Assembly: GCF_011751945.2 (NCBI RefSeq)
Contig: NZ_CP064951.1
Span: 558,001-622,000, forward strand
Length of the DNA: 64,000 bases
Source of the DNA: Actinomyces sp. zg-332
GTDB lineage: Bacteria; Actinomycetota; Actinomycetes; Actinomycetales; Actinomycetaceae
Direction: 5' to 3'
In this document: positions 55,161 through 64,000 of the stretch, one piece after another
Layout: the number at the start of each line of letters is the position of its first letter
Position numbering within the stretch: the stretch's first letter is position 1
Translations under genes and position numbers: made by a program
Notes under the pieces: generated by a model
What the model was told of the DNA's origin: nothing
Databases searched by the model: none
Seen by the model: only the letters and a program-made list of their open reading frames with translations

Positions 55161-55829
55161 ATGAAAGCTTTAGAGTTAGAAAATATTAGCAAAAACTACG
55201 GTACAACTACTATCTTTGAAGGACTTAACTTCAGCATAGAAAAAGGCGAAATTGTAACAATACTTGGTAAAAGTGGGGGAGGTAAATCCACTTTACTTAG
55301 ATGTATATGTGGGCTAGAAAAAGTAAATAGCGGAAATATAAGTATTTTGGGAGAAAAAATAGTTAGCAATGGAACGTATCTTTCAAATACCTCAAAAACA
55401 ATGAAAAAAGTAGGTATGGTTTTCCAAGATTATAATCTATTTGAAAATATGACTGTTGAGGAAAACATAACCATAGCAGCTAAAAACCAAAAAATTGGAA
55501 CTGAAAAAGAAATAGCTGAACGTGGCGAAAAAATAATTACAGAACTAGGCATACAGGGGAACGAAAAGAAATATCCTAGCCAAATATCTGGTGGGCAAAG
55601 CCAAAGAGTTGCTATTGCCAGAGCTTTGATGTTAGATCCTGAAATTATTTTATTTGATGAGCCAACCAGTGCCTTAGACATTGAAAATTCTCTAATTTTT
55701 GTGGACATTATTAAGCGCTTATCAAGTAATGGGTACGCAGTAATAATAGTTACTCACGACGCTAAATTAGTAGATAATTTATCAGTCAAAACTTATAATA
55801 TGGTGGAGGGAATTTTACAGGAAAAATAG
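55161..55829 (+). CDS. amino-acid ABC transporter ATPase
   Basis: The ATP-binding subunit of the transporter, 222 residues. Walker A is GKSGGGKST (residues about 37–45), the Q loop is VFQDYNLF, the signature is ISGGQSQRVAIARAL, and Walker B with switch His is IILFDEPTSALD...VTHD. It belongs to the GlnQ/HisP group but is a little shorter than the usual 240. AAAGATAAAGAA precedes the ATG. It works with the fused binding-protein/permease upstream. Confidence 0.93.
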   Translation: MKALELENISKNYGTTTIFEGLNFSIEKGEIVTILGKSGGGKSTLLRCICGLEKVNSGNISILGEKIVSNGTYLSNTSKTMKKVGMVFQDYNLFENMTVEENITIAAKNQKIGTEKEIAERGEKIITELGIQGNEKKYPSQISGGQSQRVAIARALMLDPEIILFDEPTSALDIENSLIFVDIIKRLSSNGYAVIIVTHDAKLVDNLSVKTYNMVEGILQEK

Positions 55830-56092
55830 TTAATTATAGTTTTGGATGTAGAATTTATATAAAGTTTGCCGTATTGAAACTTAAAATATAGATTACCTGA
55901 TCATAGATAAAATAAGGTGAAAAATTTATAAGTTTTAGGTTACTTTACTTGAATTCAACACGATTTTTATCAACATGCAACTGTTTTAAAAATAGATGGT
56001 ATGCGATAGAACTGGTACACTTGTTGGAAATAATTTCTTATAAGCTTTGTTTACAAAAGTGAAATGTTGATTTATAAAGAGGGGAAGAGAAG

Positions 56093-56893
56093 ATGGAAAT
56101 TTGTACTGCGTATGAAGATTTGTTGGCAGATGTGCTGAAAAATGGGGCACATAAGTCTGATAGAACTGGAACAGGCACTATTTCTACATTCGGTAGACAG
56201 TTAAGATATGATTTATCAAAATCTTTCCCCCTAATTACTACTAAACGTGTACATTTAAAGTCTGTAGTCGGTGAATTATTATGGTTCCTTAGCGGAGATT
56301 CCAACATAAAATGGTTACAAGAAAACGGCATACGTATTTGGAATGAATGGGCTGATGAAAACGGCGATTTGGGTCCTGTTTATGGTGTGCAGTGGCGTAA
56401 ATGGACTAATTCTCGTGGAGAACAAATTGACCAGATTTCAAAAGTCATGGAAACACTAAAAACTAATCCTGATTCAAGGCGTATGATTGTTTCAGCGTGG
56501 AATGTTGGGGAATTAGACAAGATGGCTTTGGAACCTTGCCATGCTTTCTTCCAAGTATACGTTTGTGACGGCAAACTATCATTGCAACTTTATCAAAGAA
56601 GCGCTGATTTGTTCTTGGGCGTACCATTCAATATTGCTTCATATAGCTTGTTGGCACATATGTTTGCTCAACAAGCAGGGCTTGAAGTAGGGGAATTTAT
56701 ATGGACAGGTGGTGACTGCCACATATATTCAAACCATATAGAACAAGTTGAACTGCAATTAAGTCGCAAGGCTTATCCATTCCCTACATTAAAGCTAAAC
56801 AAAGCACCTTCAATCTTTGAATATGCCTTTGATGACGTTGAAGTTGAAAACTATCAGCATCACCCAACAATCAAAGCACCTGTTGCCGTATAA
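56093..56893 (+). CDS. thyA: thymidylate synthase
   Basis: Methylates dUMP to dTMP using methylene-tetrahydrofolate, producing dihydrofolate. The catalytic cysteine is C149 in [23 protein letters not shown] binds phosphate; [20 protein letters not shown] and [12 protein letters not shown] complete the active site. Length 266 is standard. GAGGGGAAGAGAAG precedes the ATG. Dihydrofolate reductase, which recycles the product, follows after about 100 nt. Confidence 0.97.
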   Translation: MEICTAYEDLLADVLKNGAHKSDRTGTGTISTFGRQLRYDLSKSFPLITTKRVHLKSVVGELLWFLSGDSNIKWLQENGIRIWNEWADENGDLGPVYGVQWRKWTNSRGEQIDQISKVMETLKTNPDSRRMIVSAWNVGELDKMALEPCHAFFQVYVCDGKLSLQLYQRSADLFLGVPFNIASYSLLAHMFAQQAGLEVGEFIWTGGDCHIYSNHIEQVELQLSRKAYPFPTLKLNKAPSIFEYAFDDVEVENYQHHPTIKAPVAV

Positions 56894-56899
56894 ATATTC

Positions 56900-56972
56900 G
56901 TTACTACTGCGTTATAAATGCTTGCCTTGTTTTCTACTGTAAGCAAGTTGTTATGTATTTATACGCAGTAAC
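56900..56972. repeat. nested stem-loop between thyA and folA
   Basis: An outer imperfect stem (GTTACTACTGCGTTATAAAT at 56900–56919 with ATTTATACGCAGTAAC at 56957–56972) encloses CTTGC/GCAAG. It has no T run after it, so it is probably an mRNA processing or stability element rather than a terminator. Confidence 0.5.
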
Positions 56973-56993
56973 TTGAAATGATAGTGAGAAAAT

Positions 56994-57515
56994 ATGAAGA
57001 TAGCTGCAATATGGGCTCAAGATGTTAATGGAGCTCTAGGAGACGGAAAGCAAATGTGCTGGAATGTACCGGATGACTTCAAACATTTCAAAAATTCAAC
57101 TATGGGTTCTCCTATTATAATGGGACGCTCTTCGTTTGAAGCTTTAGGTAAGCCACTTCCTGGACGTGAAAACATAGTAATTACTAGGCAAAATGATTAT
57201 TCTTTAGACAAAGCTCATGTGGTATATAGTATTGATGAAGCAATAAAACTAGCTAAAGAATTATTAAATGATTTAGATAATGACTATATTTGGATAACTG
57301 GAGGAAGCCAAATATACAACCAATGCATGTATTTGTGTGATGAACTAGTGATTACTTATTTAGACATAGAAGTAAAAGGTGAGAAATTAGTATACGCTCC
57401 AGAAATATCAGCCGATGAGTGGGAAGAAGATATAAGTCGTTCAGATGTAAACTCACGTCCAGCAAGTGGAGACGCATCTTCATGGAAAATTAAGTATTAT
57501 ACTCGTAAAAATTAG
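56994..57515 (+). CDS. folA: dihydrofolate reductase
   Basis: Reduces dihydrofolate to tetrahydrofolate with NADPH. The N-terminal motif is AAIWAQDVNGALGDGKQMCWNVPDDFKHF, with the catalytic acidic residue in PDD, followed by IIMGRSSFEALGKPLPGRENIVITR and the C-terminal WITGGSQIYNQ. Length 173. The ATG follows GTGAGAAAAT. It pairs with thyA upstream and ends at a hairpin shared with the convergent osmC-like gene. Confidence 0.95.
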   Translation: MKIAAIWAQDVNGALGDGKQMCWNVPDDFKHFKNSTMGSPIIMGRSSFEALGKPLPGRENIVITRQNDYSLDKAHVVYSIDEAIKLAKELLNDLDNDYIWITGGSQIYNQCMYLCDELVITYLDIEVKGEKLVYAPEISADEWEEDISRSDVNSRPASGDASSWKIKYYTRKN

Positions 57516-57540
57516 AGCTAAATTAGTAAAAAAGATTAAC

Positions 57541-57575
57541 GCTGTGACTTTAAAATTAGTAATTAAAGCCACAGC
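57541..57575 (+). terminator. terminator between folA and the OsmC gene
   Basis: GCTGTGACTTTAA (57541–57553) pairs with TTAAAGCCACAGC, followed by ATTTTTTATT. It may act in both directions. Confidence 0.8.
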
Positions 57576-57580
57576 ATTTT

Positions 57581-57991
57581 TTATTCATTTTCTAAAGTGT
57601 ATTCGTAGTCAACACCATTTTTTAGAGAGTGACCTACTGTACAGTTTTTATCTATTGCACTTGCTACTCTTTCAAGTAATTTTGTTAGTTCATTCTCGTC
57701 TAGAGCAGTTAAATCTGTGATTATTTGTGAGCTTATATGTGTGTATCTTTCTTCAGACTCGTGTTTTTCAGAGTTTACAGTAACAGTTGCTTCAAAATCA
57801 GCTCCTAACTTTGAAGATAGGGTATGGTCTGCTGAAAGAGCCTGGCAGGTACCTAAAGCTAGTTTGAATAGTTCACCAGGAGTAAATTCTCCATCACCCA
57901 TTCCAATCTTTACTGTCGCTCCACGAGTGTTTTCACCTAAATACTGTCGTGTTCCTATACGATTTGCCCATAATAAATTGTCGTTAGCCAT
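57581..57991 (-). CDS. OsmC/Ohr family peroxiredoxin
   Basis: A small thiol peroxidase-like protein of 136 residues. The two family cysteines are C49 (LALGTCQALSADHTL) and C116 (DKNCTVGHSLKNGV), arranged as in OsmC. It probably detoxifies organic hydroperoxides. The ATG lies next to GAGAGTA on its strand. It is monocistronic and convergent with folA. Confidence 0.9.
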   Translation of the reverse strand: MANDNLLWANRIGTRQYLGENTRGATVKIGMGDGEFTPGELFKLALGTCQALSADHTLSSKLGADFEATVTVNSEKHESEERYTHISSQIITDLTALDENELTKLLERVASAIDKNCTVGHSLKNGVDYEYTLENE

Positions 57992-58347
57992 TACTCTCCA
58001 ATGCTTACACTAATCAGTTGAAAATCTATGTATAATATGTACAAATTTTATCAATAATATATTTCACATACAGCAAAATACTGCTAAACACTGTTTATTA
58101 CACTTTAATTGAACTGTAAGGAAACTCTTATATGTTGAACAAAATGTTAATAATTATGAGATAAAAGTATAAAAATTTATTTACAAGATTTATAATTAAA
58201 AATGTGTGACTTTTATACATAGGCGTATATATGACACTATTATGTATTGAATTGAACGAAAATATTTAAACATCTAGATGTTTAGCCGATTATTAGTTAA
58301 CCTTATATTCGGTGGATTAGTATTTGCTTGCTTAGGAGAAGTATAAA
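57992..58347. other. intergenic region before pdtaS
   Basis: AT-rich, no gene. The divergent promoters of the OsmC gene and pdtaS must lie here, but none is clear. Confidence 0.4.
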
Positions 58348-59805
58348 GTGCCTCGTTTAAATGATATTATTTACCGTTGTTACGGCGATAAACTTGGAGC
58401 TAGATTCATAGAACGTATGCATATGCTACTTGGTGACTGGCAAGTATTAGCTGACTTGGCTATAGCAGACTTAATTTTGTGGTTTCCTGAAGAAAACGGT
58501 CGCTTTATTGCTGCTGCACACTGTCGTCCAGCAACTGGCACAACTGTACATATGGAAGACGTGGTCGGTTTGCGTTCTTCATCTATTCGTTCTAATAACT
58601 TAAAAGAAGCAATGCGACGTAAATCTATATTCGTTTCAAATGAGTCTAGGTGGGCAGGATCTTATACAGTGCACGAGGTTTTAATACCTATAATGCACGA
58701 GGGCAAGAGTGTGGCTGTTATATCTTCTGAAACAGAAATGAATGCTTTACACAATAGAAGTGGAGAAAGTAACTGGTTTATTGATATGGCAGACATATTG
58801 TGCCATATGATTGTGGACGAACAGTACCCTTATGCTTCCTCATCATTTAGTGCAAAATACGGTTCTCCTCGTGTTCACGATGGTGTTTTGGAGCTAAATA
58901 GGGAAGGGTATGTCGTTCATGCGAGTCCTAACGCTATTTCTGCTTTTTCTCGAGTAGGGGCTTCTAGGAATATTACCCATAGCTTGCTGATTGAATATGT
59001 TACGCCAGTTATGGAATTTGAAGGTCAAGTAGATGAATCTATATCTATGGTTGTATCTGGAAAAGCTCCATGGCAGTGTGAACTTACCAGCAGAGGTGTA
59101 ACTTTGAATTTACGCTCAATGCCACTATATGAAAAAGGTGAGCGTGTTGGTGCGATTTTGTTGTGCCGTGATGTTACAGAAATGAAAAAGCGTGAAGATG
59201 AGCTACTTTCTAAAGATGCAACTATCCGTGAAATTCACCATAGAGTAAAAAACAATTTACAAACAGTTTCAGCCTTACTACGTATACAAGCAAGACGAAG
59301 TGATAGTGAAGAAGTCAAAAAAGCGTTGGGTGAAGCTGAGCGAAGAGTTTCAACCATCGCAACCGTACACCAAAGTTTATCCCACAGTGTGGACGAAAAA
59401 GTACTCTTTGATGATGTGTGTAAAAAAATCTTGGATTTATCTGTCTTAGTTGCTTCTCCTACAGCTAATGCCAGAGTTGAATTTACTGGCAATATTGGAA
59501 TTGTAAGTGCTGATGAAGCTTCGACTATGAGCGTGATATTATCTGAGCTTGTCAACAATGCTGTTGAGCATGGACTAGGTGAAGAGGGTGGAACGGTTAG
59601 CATAAATAGTGTTCGTAATGACAATGCCTTGACTATAACTGTTTCAAACCCAGGCAAGCCTCTGGAAAATGGCTTAGTTTTGACAGGACTAGGAACACAA
59701 ATCGTTAAAACTTTAGTACAGAAAGAGCTAAACGGATCGATAGTTTGGCAACATGAAGATGGCTACACTAACGTAACGGTAAATATATTATTAGCAGAGA
59801 GTTAA
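58348..59805 (+). CDS. pdtaS: sensor histidine kinase PdtaS
   Basis: A cytosolic kinase of 485 residues. Residues about 20–150 form a GAF-like sensor domain (LADLAIADLILWFPEENGRF), about 185–285 a PAS domain, and 290–485 the HisKA_2/HATPase module with the phospho-His region EIHHRVKNNLQTVSALL (H297/H298), then the N box (LSELVNNAVEHGLG) and G boxes. There are no membrane segments. It starts at GTG 58348, with AGGAG about 10 nt upstream. The cognate PdtaR is at 24.2 kb, so the two-component pair is split as in mycobacteria. ogt follows after 27 nt. Confidence 0.93.
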   Translation: MPRLNDIIYRCYGDKLGARFIERMHMLLGDWQVLADLAIADLILWFPEENGRFIAAAHCRPATGTTVHMEDVVGLRSSSIRSNNLKEAMRRKSIFVSNESRWAGSYTVHEVLIPIMHEGKSVAVISSETEMNALHNRSGESNWFIDMADILCHMIVDEQYPYASSSFSAKYGSPRVHDGVLELNREGYVVHASPNAISAFSRVGASRNITHSLLIEYVTPVMEFEGQVDESISMVVSGKAPWQCELTSRGVTLNLRSMPLYEKGERVGAILLCRDVTEMKKREDELLSKDATIREIHHRVKNNLQTVSALLRIQARRSDSEEVKKALGEAERRVSTIATVHQSLSHSVDEKVLFDDVCKKILDLSVLVASPTANARVEFTGNIGIVSADEASTMSVILSELVNNAVEHGLGEEGGTVSINSVRNDNALTITVSNPGKPLENGLVLTGLGTQIVKTLVQKELNGSIVWQHEDGYTNVTVNILLAES

Positions 59806-59832
59806 ATCGGGTCTAACTGAAATAAAATACTT

Positions 59833-60396
59833 ATGAGTAGTGATTTGAAAATTTTAAATGAAATATTAAGCTTTGATTCTCCTAGCTGTAGTTTACAGTT
59901 AAAGTATATTCACACTCGTTTAGGAGCCATGTTTTCTTTATCAGATAACGAGCATTTGTATATGCTTGAATTTATTGATGAAAATAAAATTATAAGAGAG
60001 ATGAAAGCTTTGCAAATGAAGTTAAAAGCTGAAATCACTTTTGGAGATAGCCATATAAATACGCTTTTAAGTTCTGAGTTAGAAGCTTATTTTTCAGGGC
60101 AGCTGCAGTATTTTTCTATTCCTGTGTGTATGACTGGTAGTGAGTTTCAAAATAAAGTTTGGTCTGCTTTGCTAGAAATTCCTTATGGGGAAGCTGTTTC
60201 ATATAAAGACATTGCTAAAGAGATTGGCTCTCCTAAAGCTGTTAGAGCTGTTGGTAATGCTAACGGTTTAAACAAAATACCTATAATTATTCCTTGCCAC
60301 AGAGTAATTAGCTCTTCTGGGAAAATTGGTGGGTATTCTGGTGGATTAGAACGTAAAAAGTTTTTATTGGACTTGGAAAATATATCAGTGAAATAA
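59833..60396 (+). CDS. ogt: methylated-DNA–protein-cysteine methyltransferase
   Basis: A suicide enzyme removing O6-methyl groups from guanine. The acceptor cysteine is C155 in IIPCHRVI, with the helix-turn-helix GEAVSYKDIAKEIGSPKAVRAVGNANGLN before it. Length 187 includes a non-conserved N-terminal domain. It follows pdtaS closely and may be cotranscribed with it. Confidence 0.94.
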   Translation: MSSDLKILNEILSFDSPSCSLQLKYIHTRLGAMFSLSDNEHLYMLEFIDENKIIREMKALQMKLKAEITFGDSHINTLLSSELEAYFSGQLQYFSIPVCMTGSEFQNKVWSALLEIPYGEAVSYKDIAKEIGSPKAVRAVGNANGLNKIPIIIPCHRVISSSGKIGGYSGGLERKKFLLDLENISVK

Positions 60397-61018
60397 AAAT
60401 TATTTTGAGTTAGTTATGCTGGTTTTAATATGTTGTATGTGAATTAATTTGTGTAAATATTTGTGTATGTTATCTAATGAGCTTTAGGTTTGATTTTTGT
60501 GTATGGGGAATATAGAAGTTAAATTTTATTTACTAAGAGGAAAAGTAATAAATTTTGGCAAAAAGATATATATTTTAAACTAACTATTGTAAAAGTATGT
60601 AAAAGTAGTATCATTACAGGTTTAAGTAACAAACTTATATAAAAATAATAAACCGGAGTCTTTATTTGTGTTTTAGCTTCTAAAAAGAGTTTTTACTGTT
60701 GTTTTATAAAAAATATTTTATAGTATTTACCTACTTAATCTAGAGGTAGGGTAAACACTTTAAAACCTTAGAGTATTTTTACTAGCTGAAAGAAAATGTT
60801 GATATATTAGGGTTTTGTTTTTCAAATCATATAAATAAAACGTAATATTTACGTAAATAGAATGTTATATAATATTTATCAAATAAAATATATAATTGGA
60901 ATTATTCAAGTTATGATAGTAGTTTGTATGTAATTAAATGAAAATATAATATAAACTATTTATACAAGATGTGCATTTCATAAATATGACATGTACTGTA
61001 GTCAGGTTAGGGGTCAGA
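60397..61018. other. AT-rich region before sufR
   Basis: About 620 bases with no gene. A SufR operator would be expected near the end, but I cannot pick it out with confidence. Confidence 0.4.
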
Positions 61019-61741
61019 ATGGAAAGTTTTGAAAACGAACATAAAACTCGTAACCAAATCCTTGATTTAATAGTCGAAAAAGGACCTATTACATCAATTA
61101 CATTGGGAAAAATTTTAAAACTTACATCGGCAGCAATTAGACGACACATAACAGCTTTAGAACAAGCTGGAATGATTAAAAAATATGAGCCACCAAACGG
61201 TGCTAAAAAAACACGAGGTCGCCCATCTAGATACTACGTTGCTACAGAAAATGCTCGTGATAAGATGCCTAAAGAATACTCTAACTTGGCTAATAGAGCA
61301 TTAGATTATTTATCAAAGATAGCTGGACCTGAAGCTATATCTTCTTTTGCTGCCTCAAGGTCGAGGGAACTAGAAAGAAAATACGCCCCAATTATAAATG
61401 CTGCTGGTAAAGATCCTGTTATGAGAGCCCATGCTTTGGCAGATGCTTTAAGTGAAGATGGATATGCTGCGACAGTTAGACAAGTTGGTGATGGCACAGT
61501 TGCCATACAAATATGCCAAGGAAACTGTCCTGTACAAGAGGTAGCTGGTGAATTTCCGCAATTATGCGAAGCAGAAGCTATGGCATTTTCAAAGTTATTA
61601 AACGTGAATGTTCAGCGACTAGCAACATTGGCAGGCGGGGATCATGTGTGTACGACACATGTGCCTATAGGAATGCCTACTTTGCGTAAAGGCGCAACGT
61701 TCAACACCACAGGAAATAATACTCATAAGAGAGGAAAATAA
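61019..61741 (+). CDS. sufR: SufR-type iron-sulfur transcription regulator
   Basis: A repressor of the suf operon that senses Fe-S status. Residues about 5–80 are a winged helix ([41 protein letters not shown]). The C-terminal half has cysteines [18 protein letters not shown] and a later HVCTTH that can hold a cluster. I start at ATG 61019 (MESFENEH), 6 nt after AGGGG; the frame is open from an earlier ATG at 60971 that lacks a site. The stop overlaps the sufB ATG by one base. Confidence 0.92.
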   Translation: MESFENEHKTRNQILDLIVEKGPITSITLGKILKLTSAAIRRHITALEQAGMIKKYEPPNGAKKTRGRPSRYYVATENARDKMPKEYSNLANRALDYLSKIAGPEAISSFAASRSRELERKYAPIINAAGKDPVMRAHALADALSEDGYAATVRQVGDGTVAIQICQGNCPVQEVAGEFPQLCEAEAMAFSKLLNVNVQRLATLAGGDHVCTTHVPIGMPTLRKGATFNTTGNNTHKRGK

Positions 61742-63171
61742 TGGCACAATCTTCAGATGAAAAAATGTCTGATGAAGAAATCATTGCGTCATTTGGTGCT
61801 TACGAATACGGCTGGCACGATAAGGATGAAGCAGGACAAAACGCTAAACGTGGTTTAAATGAAGACGTTGTGCGTGAGATTTCCAGCATTAAAAGTGAGG
61901 CAGAATGGATGCTCGAACGTAGGTTGAAAGCTCTCAAACTTTTCGACAAAAAACCAATGCCTAATTGGGGTGCTGATTTAAGTGAAGTAAATTTCGATGA
62001 AATCAAGTACTACGTTCGTCCAACAGATCGTCAAGTACAATCTTGGGAAGATTTGCCTGAAGAAATAAAGAGAACTTATGACAGACTAGGTATTCCTGAG
62101 GCAGAAAAACAGCGTTTAGTTGCTGGTGTTGCTGCACAATACGAATCAGAAGTTGTTTACCATAAGATTCGTGAAGATTTGGAAAAACAGGGAGTGATTT
62201 TCTTAGATACTGATACAGCTCTCAAAGAATGCCCAGAGCTGTTCAAAGAATACTTTGGAAAAATTGTCCCAGCAGGTGACAACAAATTTGCTGCTTTGAA
62301 TACAGCTGTTTGGTCTGGTGGCTCATTCATTTACATTCCAAAAGGTGTCCACGTTGATATCCCACTACAAGCATACTTTAGAATCAATACTGAAAATATG
62401 GGGCAGTTTGAACGCACACTGATTATTGCTGATGAAGGTTCCTATGTTCACTACATTGAAGGATGTACAGCCCCGATTTACTCATCAGACTCTTTGCACT
62501 GTGCAGTTGTTGAAATCGTTGTAAAGAAAAATGCTCGTGTTCGATACTCCACAGTCCAAAACTGGTCTAATAACGTTTATAACCTAGTTACTAAGCGTGC
62601 CGTTGTTGAAGAGGGCGGAACAATGGAATGGATTGATGGAAACATCGGCTCTAAAGTTTCTATGAAATATCCGGCAGTATATCTAATGGGTGAACATGCT
62701 CGTGGTGAGACACTATCCATAGCTTTTGCTGGAGAAGGACAACACCAAGACACTGGTTCAAAAATGGTGCATATGGCTCCAAATACTTCTTCATCAATTG
62801 TATCTAAGTCTGTTGCTAGAAATGGTGGACGCTCTTCCTACCGTGGTCTAGTACAAGTTATGGATAATGCTAAGCAATCAAAATCTAACGTTTTGTGTGA
62901 TGCTTTGCTGGTGGATCAGATTTCTCGCACAGATACATATCCATACGTTGATATTCGTACAGACGACGTACAAATGGGGCATGAAGCTACAGTTACAAAG
63001 GTTTCTGAAGAACAGCTGTTCTACTTGATGTCTAGAGGACTGGAAGAAACTGAAGCGATGGCAATGATTGTTCGTGGATTTATTGAGCCTATTGCACGCG
63101 AACTACCAATGGAATACGCTTTGGAGCTAAATAAACTTATCGAATTGCAGATGGAAGGATCGGTTGGATAA
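61741..63171 (+). CDS. sufB: Fe-S cluster assembly scaffold SufB
   Basis: Core of the SufBCD scaffold that builds Fe-S clusters. SufB-specific stretches include [28 protein letters not shown], the beta-helix with [40 protein letters not shown], and the C-terminal [14 protein letters not shown] and MARGF-like [10 protein letters not shown]. Length 476 is normal. Its start overlaps sufR and its stop overlaps sufD, each by one base, so the operon is tightly coupled. Confidence 0.97.
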   Translation: MAQSSDEKMSDEEIIASFGAYEYGWHDKDEAGQNAKRGLNEDVVREISSIKSEAEWMLERRLKALKLFDKKPMPNWGADLSEVNFDEIKYYVRPTDRQVQSWEDLPEEIKRTYDRLGIPEAEKQRLVAGVAAQYESEVVYHKIREDLEKQGVIFLDTDTALKECPELFKEYFGKIVPAGDNKFAALNTAVWSGGSFIYIPKGVHVDIPLQAYFRINTENMGQFERTLIIADEGSYVHYIEGCTAPIYSSDSLHCAVVEIVVKKNARVRYSTVQNWSNNVYNLVTKRAVVEEGGTMEWIDGNIGSKVSMKYPAVYLMGEHARGETLSIAFAGEGQHQDTGSKMVHMAPNTSSSIVSKSVARNGGRSSYRGLVQVMDNAKQSKSNVLCDALLVDQISRTDTYPYVDIRTDDVQMGHEATVTKVSEEQLFYLMSRGLEETEAMAMIVRGFIEPIARELPMEYALELNKLIELQMEGSVG

Positions 63172-64000
63172 TGACCTACAAGACAGATCATTCAAAAGCT
63201 AAGCTAGATGGAGAACACTCCCACGGCGTAGTTAAACCGCAATCTTCACGTGCCGATAGGTTAACTTCCTTTGATTTAGCTGAAATTCCTATTCCAACTG
63301 GTAGAGAAGAAAACTGGCGTTTTACACCTACAAGAAAAATAAAAGATTTTTTTGAGGCAGATTTAGCGGATTCAAACATAGAACTAAAACTTGCTTCAGA
63401 TAATGAATTAGTTACTTTTGAAACAGTTGGTCGTGATGATAAGCGTTTAGGAACTGCAAAAGCACCTAGTGAGCGTTCTTCAGTTGTTCAGTGGAATAGT
63501 TTTTCCAAAGCACACGTTATTACTGTTGAAGAAAATGCTGATATTGAATTGCCTATTATCGTAGATTTAAAAGGTGAGGATTTAACACTTGGTGTACAGC
63601 ACTTGCACGTGCATTGCAAAAAGAACTCTAAGGCAACTTTGATTCTAGAACATACAGGTAAAGCAAAGCTATCTCAAGGAATAGAGATTATTCTAGAAGA
63701 TGATGCTGAATTGACATTTGTATCCACCCAAGAATGGGAAGAAGAATCAATTCACCTATCAGATCACCGTTGCAAACTAGGTAAAGATTCCAAGCTAAAA
63801 CATATAGTAATCACTTTGGGTGGCGATTTAGTACGCATAACTCCAGAAGCAAGCTTTAGTGCTGAAGGTGGAGAAGTTGAAATGCTAGGCGTGTACTTCA
63901 CAGATGCTGACCAGCATCAAGAACACCGCTTATTCATTGATCACAGCGTACCAAAATGCTATTCACGTGTTACATACAAAGGTGCTTTACAAGGTAAAGA
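63171..64000 (+). CDS. sufD: Fe-S cluster assembly protein SufD, C-terminus beyond the window
   Basis: Partner of SufB. From ATG 63171 the frame is open to the window end (276 codons): IPIPTGREENWRFTPTRKI, VQHLHVHCKKNSKATLILEHTGKAKLSQ split over the start of the beta-helix, and YFTDADQHQEHRLFIDHSVP. The last stretch is a SufD signature. It overlaps the sufB stop by one base. sufC, sufS and sufU would be expected next but are not in the window. Confidence 0.95.
   Translation, partial: MTYKTDHSKAKLDGEHSHGVVKPQSSRADRLTSFDLAEIPIPTGREENWRFTPTRKIKDFFEADLADSNIELKLASDNELVTFETVGRDDKRLGTAKAPSERSSVVQWNSFSKAHVITVEENADIELPIIVDLKGEDLTLGVQHLHVHCKKNSKATLILEHTGKAKLSQGIEIILEDDAELTFVSTQEWEEESIHLSDHRCKLGKDSKLKHIVITLGGDLVRITPEASFSAEGGEVEMLGVYFTDADQHQEHRLFIDHSVPKCYSRVTYKGALQGK

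Overview
The window is AT-rich DNA from a low-GC actinobacterium. The evidence is a WhiB2/WhmD-type regulator, an actinobacterial polA–rpsA neighbourhood with an ANTAR response regulator (PdtaR type), its partner kinase (PdtaS type) elsewhere in the window, an EttA-type ABC-F gene preceded by a single-strand-binding protein, and a SufR–SufB–SufD operon head. LPXTG surface proteins suggest a host-associated species of the Actinomyces/Bifidobacterium kind, but I cannot name the genus.

Layout. 1–9.1 kb: partial rmlB, whiB2, tRNA-Arg, ssb paralogue, ettA, and a pepO–pepN peptidase pair. 9.1–11.2 kb: a gene-free zone with decayed reading frames, a 105-bp inverted copy of part of ettA, simple repeats and a base-skewed block. 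11.2–21.6 kb (minus strand): cysK–cysE behind a cysteine leader-peptide attenuator, yigZ, a PfkB kinase, an ADP-ribosylglycohydrolase, and proC–valS–fadD. 21.9–32.1 kb: pyk, an unusual CAA-anticodon tRNA, pdtaR, polA, rpsA, rpsB–tsf. 32.5–39.9 kb: FMN reductase, fumC, queuosine-precursor transporter and tgt, lysine permease.

40.6–48.2 kb is a complete type II-A CRISPR-Cas locus: 16 repeats, a leader ending in ATTTGAG, csn2, cas2, cas1, cas9, and a divergent tracrRNA with a full-length anti-repeat. Beyond it lie an acidic orphan protein, a truncated gene, and two tandemly duplicated sortase-anchored surface-protein genes. Both are broken at a poly-C run just after the signal peptide, each exactly one base short of the open frame, so they look like phase-variable genes caught OFF. 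Each also has, just upstream, a decayed CRISPR repeat–29-nt spacer–repeat unit related to the nearby array. This raises the possibility of Cas9/tracrRNA-linked control of surface genes and is the most exciting feature here.

53–64 kb: an amino-acid ABC transporter (binding protein fused to permease, plus ATPase) behind a histidine-rich leader peptide and terminator, then thyA–folA, an OsmC protein, pdtaS, ogt and sufR–sufB–sufD (the last cut by the window edge). Themes that recur are ribosome-mediated attenuation (Cys and His leader peptides), salvage rather than synthesis (queuosine, lysine, amino-acid import, peptidases), and variable surface structures beside an active-looking immune locus.
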